Source of the DNA: Nonomuraea thailandensis
GTDB taxonomy: Bacteria; Actinomycetota; Actinomycetes; Streptosporangiales; Streptosporangiaceae
Assembly (NCBI RefSeq): GCF_024172165.1
Contig: NZ_JAMZEB010000002.1
Location: 5,043,501 to 5,107,500 of the forward strand
Direction: 5' to 3'
DNA: 64,000 bases
Of the stretch, positions 1 through 6,426 are shown one piece after another. The position numbers and the translations under genes are program-made. Position 1 is the stretch's first letter, and the number at the start of each line of letters is the position of its first letter. Under the pieces are notes generated by a model. That model did not search any database and was not told the DNA's origin. It worked only from the letters and a program-made list of their open reading frames with translations.

Positions 1-2713
1 CGTTGATGCTCGTGTAGCCGTTGTCGGAGTAGTGCTTGACCGACGCGGCCTCCCCCTTGGGCAGGCTCTCCAGGACCTGGCCCCAGACCGCCTGCCCGAA
101 CGAGGTGCCGACCACGCGGGCGCCGAAGGGCGCGTCCATGGGGACGTGCAGGGCCGGCCCGGTGTACAGCAGGCCGGTGTGGGCCTGACGGATGGTGCTT
201 CCGGCGAGATCCGCCGCCGCCTTGTCCGCGAGACCGGAGAAGGGCAGTGGCGGCTGCGCCGGCTGGGGTGGCACCTGCATCGGCGGGTGCTCCGGTTCGG
301 GCGGCACCGGGACCGGGTCCGCCTGCCCGGGGACGAACAGGTGGCCGGGCGGGGGGACCTGCGACGAGCCGAAGTTCACCGGCGGGGTGATCCGGGAGGT
401 CATGCCCGCGCTGGTGTAGTGAGGGGTCGTCGCGGGTGCGGGGTCGTCGCCGGCGTTCCGCTTCAGGACGGCATCCGGCCTGGGCGCCGTCTCAGGCCGG
501 TTCGCCGTCTCAGGCCGGGAGGCCGAGGCCGTCTCAGGCCGGGAGGCCGTCTCAGGCTTGGGGCCGGCGATGCCGGAGTCCGGTTGCCGGGTCTCCTTGT
601 GGAACAGGGCCACCAGGTCGGGGAGCGCCTTCGCCAGAGCAGGGTGAAGCTGGTTCGCGTTGGCCAGGCCGACGAGATCCTCCAGGGAGAACCACTTGGC
701 CGCACCCACCTCGAACGTGTCGAGCTTCGGGGTGAACATCTTTCCCTCGGCGGCCAGGTTGGTGTAGGTCCAGCCCTTCGCGGCCTCCACCGGCAGCTCG
801 CCACGGAGCTGGAGCTGGTCGAGATACGCCTGATCGACGCCGAGCTCTTCGCTGATCTCGCGGGCGGCCCCCTGAACGGGGGTCTCCAGGCTGTCGAGGG
901 CGCCTCCGGGCAGCTGCCACTTGCCGGCGTTCGAGACGTGCTGGCTCTGTTGCATGAGGAGGTAACGCGGCACTCCCCACTTGTCGATGGCCCTGATCAG
1001 CACGCCGGCGGCACCGTACTTGCCCCAGTGTCCCGACGGCACATAGCCGTCGCCCGACCTGCCGGGGTTGTCGAGGATCTGGAACGGGCCCGGCTGCTCG
1101 GCGGCGGCACGCGCGGGAGAGGAGGAGTCCCCCGGGCCGTCGGACTGCCGGGCGGCCGGCGCGGTCGCGTCCTCGGAGCGTGCGGCCTGGTTCGCGTCGA
1201 GCGTTGCGGCCGGATGGCCGGAGGAGGGGTGCGGGTCGAGCTTGGCGTCGCCGAGAGGCGCCGCGCCGGAGGCAGCAGGCTGGTGCGGGACCGACAGCGG
1301 CGTCGCCTGGGCCGACAGGGACGGCGGGCCGAGGCCGGCCGGCTTCGCGCTGGCCGGACCGTTCTCGGCCGGTCTGGGCGCGCCGGGCGCGTCCACCGTC
1401 CCGGCGCCCGGTCTCGCCGTACTGGGCGCGTCCACCGTCCCGGCGCTCGATCTCGCCGTACTGGGCGCGTCCGCCGTCGCAGTGCTGTTGATCATCGAGT
1501 CGATGCTGCGTCCCAGCTTGGCGGGGATGACGTCCTGCTTGTTCCCCAGACCTGAGTACGGGCCTGCGCCGCCGTCCGCGCGTGCGGCGGTGTCCGGCGG
1601 CAGGCGGTTGACCACGGCCGGTGCGGGGACAGCGTCCGTGCCCGACCGGCCTGCGGGCCCCGGATCCGTCATGGTCACCGGAGGCGACGGGCTGGACTGA
1701 TCGGCATGCTGGACCCACGAGGACGCCAGGGACGTGACGTTCGAGGGCGGCGACGTGGACGTCGAGTGGCTCCCGGTCCCGTAGGGGGAGCCGTGCCCGG
1801 TGGAAGCCGGGTGTGACCCACCCCCGAGGGAGCTGTGGCCGCTGCCAGAAGAGGCGGGATGAGCGGGCGAGCCGGGCGCGGCGCCACCGCCGTCGAGGTG
1901 CGAGCCGGGTGACCAGCTCGCCCAGTGCGCGTCGGCGCCGCCCACGACGCCCGAGGTGAAGTTCTTCAGCAGCCGTTCAGGATCGAGGGGCTCCCCGCCG
2001 GCGAGCTGGAACGTCAGGTCTGTCGCGCCGCTGGCCAGCCCCGACCGGAACATCAGCCCCCACATCGACCTGGCGGGCCAGAGCCCGGTGAAGACCGTCA
2101 GGAAGCCGCCCAGCGCGGCGCCCGTCCCGGCGGACGTCATGATCTGCTCCCAGTCGAGATGGTCCCGCCGCGCCTGCGAGGCCTGCACGGCCAGGTCCAT
2201 GCCGGCCAGCAGGGCGCCGAACAGGCCGACGTTGACGAGCAGCCGCTTGCCCAGCTGCGCGATGACCAGCCGGGTGAGCTGCACCCGGCTTCCGATGAGA
2301 GCGAGGGAGAGCCCGCCCCACGGCCCGAAGGCCATGGCCAGCAGCCAGCCGATCTGGAAGATCAGGAACCAGACGGAGACCTCGATCATCCGCTTGGTGT
2401 ACTGGACCTGGACCCCGAGTTCGTTGAAGTCGATCGCGGACTGGACGAGCTGCATGACCAACCGCGCCAGGACGGGGTCCGCGACGCTGCGGGCGTGCTC
2501 GAGGAACGCCTCCAGGGCGTCGCCGTCCCAGTCGTCGCCCAGTTGCGAGACGCCGCCGATCCCGCCGTAGAGGCTCACGTTCTTCGCGCTGGCCGCACAC
2601 GCGTCGGCCAGCCGGAAGCAACCGTCCTCGTCGCCTTCCGGCCAGTCCATGCCGACGGCATAGCCGACGTACGGTTTGGCCCAGTCAGGCACCAGAAAGC
2701 CGTCGAACCCCAT
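1..2713 (-). CDS. Large CpnT-like secreted protein with Nudix domain and probable ADP-ribosyltransferase C-terminus (3' end outside window)
   Basis: 904 codons are visible and the reading frame is still open at base 1. The start ATG at 2713 lies 6 bases after the upstream stop, with GGTGA as ribosome site. Residues 1-270 are mostly helical with hydrophobic stretches near 105-135 and 155-175 and begin MGFDGFLVPDWAKPYVGYAV, which resembles the N-terminal WXG100-like domain of CpnT-type proteins. Residues 270-560 are a Pro/Ser/Ala/Thr linker with tandem repeats. Residues about 562-700 are a Nudix domain with a complete box at about 598-620 (GALDSLE, then REISEELGV). A second linker with RPETA repeats follows. 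The last visible residues, about 850-904, contain ARVVGTSFG and VKHYSDNGYTSIN, which look like the beginning of a bacterial ADP-ribosyltransferase domain. The ART call is inference because the catalytic core is outside the window. Export by a type VII system is inferred from the N-terminus and neighbours. Confidence 0.8.
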   Translation of the reverse strand, partial: MGFDGFLVPDWAKPYVGYAVGMDWPEGDEDGCFRLADACAASAKNVSLYGGIGGVSQLGDDWDGDALEAFLEHARSVADPVLARLVMQLVQSAIDFNELGVQVQYTKRMIEVSVWFLIFQIGWLLAMAFGPWGGLSLALIGSRVQLTRLVIAQLGKRLLVNVGLFGALLAGMDLAVQASQARRDHLDWEQIMTSAGTGAALGGFLTVFTGLWPARSMWGLMFRSGLASGATDLTFQLAGGEPLDPERLLKNFTSGVVGGADAHWASWSPGSHLDGGGAAPGSPAHPASSGSGHSSLGGGSHPASTGHGSPYGTGSHSTSTSPPSNVTSLASSWVQHADQSSPSPPVTMTDPGPAGRSGTDAVPAPAVVNRLPPDTAARADGGAGPYSGLGNKQDVIPAKLGRSIDSMINSTATADAPSTARSSAGTVDAPSTARPGAGTVDAPGAPRPAENGPASAKPAGLGPPSLSAQATPLSVPHQPAASGAAPLGDAKLDPHPSSGHPAATLDANQAARSEDATAPAARQSDGPGDSSSPARAAAEQPGPFQILDNPGRSGDGYVPSGHWGKYGAAGVLIRAIDKWGVPRYLLMQQSQHVSNAGKWQLPGGALDSLETPVQGAAREISEELGVDQAYLDQLQLRGELPVEAAKGWTYTNLAAEGKMFTPKLDTFEVGAAKWFSLEDLVGLANANQLHPALAKALPDLVALFHKETRQPDSGIAGPKPETASRPETASASRPETANRPETAPRPDAVLKRNAGDDPAPATTPHYTSAGMTSRITPPVNFGSSQVPPPGHLFVPGQADPVPVPPEPEHPPMQVPPQPAQPPLPFSGLADKAAADLAGSTIRQAHTGLLYTGPALHVPMDAPFGARVVGTSFGQAVWGQVLESLPKGEAASVKHYSDNGYTSIN
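484..556. repeat. Short in-frame RPETA-coding repeats
   Basis: GCCGTCTCAGGCCG occurs four times with 15-24 base spacing. Read on the minus strand it gives repeated Arg-Pro-Glu-Thr-Ala units between the Nudix domain and the C-terminal domain. It is a probable flexible linker. Confidence 0.75.
1385..1480. repeat. 39-bp tandem repeat, about 2.4 copies, in the toxin linker
   Basis: The motif GGGCGCGTCCACCGTC recurs at 1385, 1424 and (one base changed) 1463, an exact 39-bp (13-codon) period. It encodes repeated Thr-Val-Asp-Ala-Pro-type linker segments of the large protein. The in-frame period suggests slippage expansion of a flexible linker. Confidence 0.85.
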
Positions 2714-2719
2714 GAAAGG

Positions 2720-3085
2720 TCACCAGCCGTCGGACGGCAGTGCCGGGACCTCCGAGGAGGGCAGCCCGCCGTCCTCCGGCGAACCCCACGTGTCCTCGGC
2801 GTCCTCGTAGTTGCGCGCGTTGCCCGACAGCCCGTCGCCGAGGTACTCCATCTCCTCGATGTAGGAGTCGAAGGAGCCGAAGACGCTCTCCCTGATCCCG
2901 GGGAGTTTCCGCTCGAGCTCCAGGCCGTACTGGTCCTGCCCCAGCGGGTTCCCCTCGCGGTCGAAGACGTTCAGCAGGAAGTCGCGCTCCTCGACCAGGT
3001 AGTCCACGTTGCCCTCGGCGCGCGTGGACCCGGCCCGCAGGGCCTGCCACGCGACGTGGTACCCCCCGGCGCGGCCACTACCCAT
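2720..3085 (-). CDS. Small helical protein, probable type VII secretion partner
   Basis: A 121-residue acidic protein. The start ATG at 3085 overlaps the end of the YbaB-like gene (ATGGGTAG), implying translational coupling. The central part (NVDYLVEERDFLLNVFDREG onward) is predicted mainly helical and the C-terminus is rich in Pro, Ser and acidic residues. No signal peptide or membrane segment is visible, and no clear WXG motif. Position and size, between a YbaB-like gene and a CpnT-like effector, fit the small EsxA/EspC-like proteins that precede such effectors in actinomycetes. That role is inferred from context only, and the protein could instead be a chaperone for the large product. Confidence 0.65.
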   Translation of the reverse strand: MGSGRAGGYHVAWQALRAGSTRAEGNVDYLVEERDFLLNVFDREGNPLGQDQYGLELERKLPGIRESVFGSFDSYIEEMEYLGDGLSGNARNYEDAEDTWGSPEDGGLPSSEVPALPSDGW

Positions 3086-3482
3086 GTGCGCCCTGATCGC
3101 GCGAGGGCGGCTGCACGGGCTGCGGCAGGAAGGACTCGAAGCTCGCGCCCTCGCCGTAAAGGTCCTCGAAGGGCAGGTCCTTCGGCACGAACGGCTCGAT
3201 GAGCTCCTTCGTCCGCCTGCCCACCTCACCCGTGGCGGCGCCGATCTGCTCTATGATCGCTTGGGCGAGCTCGGACGGGGAGAGCTTGCGGTACACCCGC
3301 GGGTCCAGCTCGATGCCCTGCACCTGCCCACGAGGGCCCACGGTCACGGTGACCAGGCGGTCGTCGGACTCGGCGGTCACCGTCATCTCGGACAGCTTGC
3401 CGTACGCCTCTCGCAGCCGGGCGGCGTGCTGGTTGTACTCCGCGGCCATCTCCTCGATGGCCTGCCGGAACTCGTCGCTCAA
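3078..3482 (-). CDS. YbaB/EbfC family protein
   Basis: A 134-residue protein with the YbaB/EbfC pattern: an N-terminal helix (DEFRQAIEEMAAEYNQHAAR), then a beta-sheet (TVTAESDDRLVTVTVGPRG), then QGIELDPRVYRKLSPSELAQ and a C-terminal helix. I chose the TTG at 3482 because GGGAGG lies 8 bases upstream (3491-3496); a longer frame to 3563 lacks a ribosome site and adds an Arg-rich stretch unlike the family. YbaB proteins bind DNA non-specifically, but diverged copies are common beside WXG100-type genes in actinomycetes, where their job is unknown. The stop overlaps the next start, so the three genes 3482 to 1 form one operon. Confidence 0.85.
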   Translation of the reverse strand: MSDEFRQAIEEMAAEYNQHAARLREAYGKLSEMTVTAESDDRLVTVTVGPRGQVQGIELDPRVYRKLSPSELAQAIIEQIGAATGEVGRRTKELIEPFVPKDLPFEDLYGEGASFESFLPQPVQPPSRDQGAHG

Positions 3483-3572
3483 CGAGCTCGCCTCCCGTCC
3501 CCCTCTGAGCACCCGACGTGCAAAGGGACGATATCCGGCATTTCCGCGCTTTCTCGGCATCATCTCCCAGAT

Positions 3573-3911
3573 TTAATGATCTTGTTCCTGGTCGTTCACC
3601 AAGATCACCACAACGCGAACGAGCCGGCGGGCGATGTTCGGGCCGCGGCGTCCGGCAGGCTGGGCCGAGTCGCGCACGACGAGCCGGGTGGGCAGCACCG
3701 CGGACGTCGTGTGGCGGCCCTCCAGGCGGGACAGCAGCAGCCGGGCCGGCGCCAGCGCCTGTTCGGCGACGGGGACCCGCACGGTGGTGAGCGCCGGGGT
3801 GGTGGCCGAGGCGGCGTCCACGTCGTCGAAGCCGACGATCGCCAGGTCCTCGGGCACCCGCCGGCCGAGCTCGCGGGCGCTGGAGCCGTCATCCAGCAGT
3901 CCCGGCTCCGG
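3573..3911 (-). pseudogene. C-terminal remnant of a LacI-family regulator
   Basis: The frame encodes ELGRRVPEDLAIVGFDDVDA followed by TTPALTTVRVP and TRLVVRDSA, the typical end of a LacI/PurR effector domain. No helix-turn-helix or N-terminal effector half is present. Upstream in the same frame comes directly the TGA of the alpha/beta hydrolase, so the 5' two thirds are gone. About 30 residues run past the normal LacI end. Confidence 0.8.
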
Positions 3912-4874
3912 TCAGGCCTTGAGGAAGGCGGTGAGGAGCGGGTTGACCTGTTCGGGGGCGTCTTCGTGGACGTTGTGCCCGGCCCCGGGGACGATCTTCA
4001 CTGTGGCGCCGGGGATGCGCCGGCCGTACTCCTGCGCGTACGCGGCCGGGAGCCACTGGTCGGCCTGTCCCCAGATCACGAGGGTACGGGCGCGGAGGCG
4101 GGCGAGCCCGGCGTCCGTCGCCTTGTAGTCCTGGGTCCGGACGAGGCTCACGAACGCCTCTCGCTTGTCCGGGCGTGACATCCAGTGCCAGGTCTCGTCC
4201 ACGGTTTCGGCGGTGACGCGGTCCTGGTGGGCGAAGGCGGTGCGCAGGCTCTTCTCGAAGTCGGCGCGGCCCATCAGCTTGACGGCCAGCTCCCCCACGA
4301 CCGGCACGGAGAACAGCGCCGTCTGCGAGGCGAGCGGCTTGTCCAGGCCCGGGGAGTCGAGCAGGACGAGCCGGTCGACGCGGGCCGGGTTGTGCTCGGC
4401 GTAGTACAGCGACCAGGCGCCTCCCCAGGAGTGCCCGACCAGGGAGACCGTGCTCAGCCCTGCCGCGTCCAGGAACGACCCGAGCGCCTGGGCCATGGCC
4501 GGGATGTCGTAGGCGAATTCACCCTTGACGGTGGTGTATCCCTGTCCGGGCAGATCGACGGCGTACACGGTGTGCTCACGCGCCAGCTCCGGAATCGTGT
4601 CCCGGTAGGAGTAGAGCCACTGCGCCCCGCCCGCCACCAGCACCACCGGGGAGCCGCTGCCCGTCTTGCTGTAGTGGAACCGCGCCTGGGGCGTGTCGAG
4701 GTAGCCGCCCTCGTACGCCGAGCGGTGGCCGTCCACGGCCGCCGGTTGCCAGCCGTACGCGCCGAACAGCGTCACGGCCACCAGCAACGCGACTGCGACC
4801 GCCGCCCACCGCGGCCAGCGGCGCCCAGGTCGCCGGCGGACGAGCCGTTCGGGTGTCTCTGCGAGGTGCACCAT
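3912..4874 (-). CDS. Membrane-anchored alpha/beta hydrolase
   Basis: 320 residues. An Arg-rich N-terminus followed by a hydrophobic segment (about residues 24-42) suggests a signal anchor, so the catalytic domain is probably outside the membrane. The alpha/beta hydrolase fold is shown by the nucleophile elbow GHSWGG (about residue 148), the acid in VIWGQADQW, and the catalytic His in GAGHNVHED near the end. The length is normal for the family. The start ATG at 4874 has AGGAG five or six bases upstream. Substrate is unknown; haloalkane dehalogenase, epoxide hydrolase or esterase activity would all fit. It is divergent from the TrmO-like gene across a region that contains a 34-bp perfect palindrome. 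Confidence 0.88.
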   Translation of the reverse strand: MVHLAETPERLVRRRPGRRWPRWAAVAVALLVAVTLFGAYGWQPAAVDGHRSAYEGGYLDTPQARFHYSKTGSGSPVVLVAGGAQWLYSYRDTIPELAREHTVYAVDLPGQGYTTVKGEFAYDIPAMAQALGSFLDAAGLSTVSLVGHSWGGAWSLYYAEHNPARVDRLVLLDSPGLDKPLASQTALFSVPVVGELAVKLMGRADFEKSLRTAFAHQDRVTAETVDETWHWMSRPDKREAFVSLVRTQDYKATDAGLARLRARTLVIWGQADQWLPAAYAQEYGRRIPGATVKIVPGAGHNVHEDAPEQVNPLLTAFLKA

Positions 4875-4953
4875 GATCGCTCCTGGTGGTGGGAAATTCG
4901 ACGCAGCGAGGACGGGCGAGGGCCGGCCGGTGTGACAGCCGCGACGGTGACCT

Positions 4954-4987
4954 GCCTCACACGCCGGGCCGGCCCGGCGTGTGAGGC
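4954..4987. promoter_or_regulatory. 34-bp perfect palindrome between divergent genes
   Basis: The arm GCCTCACACGCCGGGCC (4954-4970) is followed immediately by its exact reverse complement (4971-4987), with no loop. It lies 80 bases before the hydrolase start and 130 bases before the TrmO-like start, so it is not between convergent genes as a terminator would be. It may be an operator, or the remains of one or two hairpins. Confidence 0.8.
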
Positions 4988-5116
4988 TCAGCCCGTACCT
5001 AAGCGGCCGGTCGCGGCTTCGAAGGACTCCAGTCGCCCTGACTGATTCGGCCGGGATCGCCGGGCCGTACGGTCATGATCAGCCCGGGAGACATACGAGT
5101 GGAATGGGGAACTGCC

Positions 5117-5632
5117 GTGCAGGCGATCACTTTGGAGCCCGTGGGCAGCGTCGTCGGTGGCCGGGCCGAGGCCTTCGACGACGACTGGAACACCGAACAG
5201 GCGGTGATCCGCAACGACGGGACGTGTTTCGAACCGGACGCGCTCGCGGGGCTGGACGCGTTCTCGCATCTGGAGGTGGTGTTCCGGTTCCACTTCGTGG
5301 ACCCGGCCTCGGTCACCACCTCGGCCCGTCACCCGCGCGACAACCCCGAGTGGCCCAAGGCCGGCATCTTCGCCCAGCGGAGCAAGAACCGCCCGAACCT
5401 TCTGGGCGTCTCCCGCTGCCGGCTGCTCGCCGTCGATGGGCTCGACCTCCATGTACGCGGGCTGGACGCCATCGACGGCAGCCCGGTCCTGGACGTCAAG
5501 CCCTGCATGGCCGAGTTCGGCCCGCAGGGCGAGACGGTGCAGCCGGAGTGGGCGACCGAGCTGATGCGCGCCTCTTATCTGATCCGGCCGTTCTCAGTCT
5601 CAGAATCAAGTCTCACGATCTCTAGATTTTGA
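5117..5632 (+). CDS. TrmO/TsaA-like (YaeB family) protein
   Basis: 171 residues from GTG 5117, with GGGGA about 7 bases upstream. The in-frame ATG at 5075 would add 14 residues of no family character. Family signs are the opening ITLEPVGSVVGGR, the central FSHLEVVFRFHFVD, the signature HPRDNPEWPKAGIFAQRSKN followed by RPNLLGVSRC, and VLDVKPCMAEF. TrmO uses S-adenosylmethionine to methylate the N6 position of t6A in tRNA; many stand-alone actinomycete members are unproven and may act elsewhere. The C-terminal tail (SVSESSLTISRF) looks unlike the family and may be a junction with the disturbed region that follows. Confidence 0.85.
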   Translation: MQAITLEPVGSVVGGRAEAFDDDWNTEQAVIRNDGTCFEPDALAGLDAFSHLEVVFRFHFVDPASVTTSARHPRDNPEWPKAGIFAQRSKNRPNLLGVSRCRLLAVDGLDLHVRGLDAIDGSPVLDVKPCMAEFGPQGETVQPEWATELMRASYLIRPFSVSESSLTISRF

Positions 5633-5757
5633 GATGGCGAACAAGCAGAGGAAGTCCTCCATGGTTCGCCTGGAGGTCAAGGAATCTCACTTACCAACGG
5701 TCAGATTCTTGGCTAGTGTGCTCACCAAGTCGGCCCACCGCCGCAGGGAGATCCGCA

Positions 5758-6310
5758 TGCGATCCAAGGTGTCCTTCACCGCTGACGGCGTCCGGTGCGC
5801 CGGCTGCCTCTACCTGCCCGCCGATTCGGGCCCGGCGCCGTGCGTGGTGCTCTGCCACGGCTTCAGCGAGACGATGGACCGGCTCTTCGACCACGGCGAG
5901 CGCTTCGCCGCCGAGGGGTTCGCGGCGCTGGTCTTCGACCACCGCGGCTTCGACGAGAGCGACGGCGAGCCCCGCCAGGTTCCCGACATCGGCGGCCAGC
6001 TCGCCGACGTGCGCGCTGCCCTGGCCTTCGCCCGGGAGGACGAGCGGGCCGACCCCGGCAAGGTGCTGCTGTGGGGCAACTCGCTGGGCGGCGCCCACGT
6101 GACCACCGTGGCCGCGGACGGTCCCCGCATCGCGGCCGTGGTGGCGCAGATCCCGTTCAACGGGTTCCCGAAGAAGGTCGAGGGACGGTCGACCGGTGAG
6201 ACGCTGAGAGCGCTGGGGCGCGATCGTCTGGGACGCGCTGCGGGGCAGGCTGGGGCTGCGGCCGTACTACATCCCCGTGGTGGGGCGGCCGGGAGAGCTC
6301 CACCCCGCCT
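5758..6310 (+). pseudogene. Frameshifted, truncated alpha/beta hydrolase
   Basis: The frame from ATG 5758 shows an alpha/beta hydrolase of the dienelactone-hydrolase-like type: CVVLCHGFSETMDRLFDHGE, then LVFDHRGFDESDGEPR, and the nucleophile motif GNSLGG (about 6076-6093). Around 6200-6225 family similarity leaves this frame and continues in another as GAIVWDALRGRLGLRPYYIP then VVGRPGELHP. After about 6310 neither frame resembles the family, so the last third with the catalytic Asp and His is missing. A sequencing error could explain the frameshift but not the lost C-terminus. Upstream bases 5633-5757 hold an open frame of unknown meaning. Confidence 0.75.
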
Positions 6311-6426
6311 CCCGCTCGACACGGCGGCAGTGGCCGGCTTCCTCAACCGGACTCTCACCACAAGATCTACATTGGACACTCATGAGCAGTACGGGGACAT
6401 CTGGGATAACGGGCACGAGGAGTGAC

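Noticed and set aside
32..1555. 507-codon open frame on the plus strand
   Set aside because: It is the antisense of the large effector gene. It is Arg/Gly-rich with no domain, while the minus strand carries a perfect Nudix box and ordinary protein composition.
5075..5116. ATG 5075 as start of the TrmO-like gene
   Set aside because: It adds 14 residues outside the family pattern and lacks a ribosome site, whereas GTG 5117 has GGGGA at proper distance.
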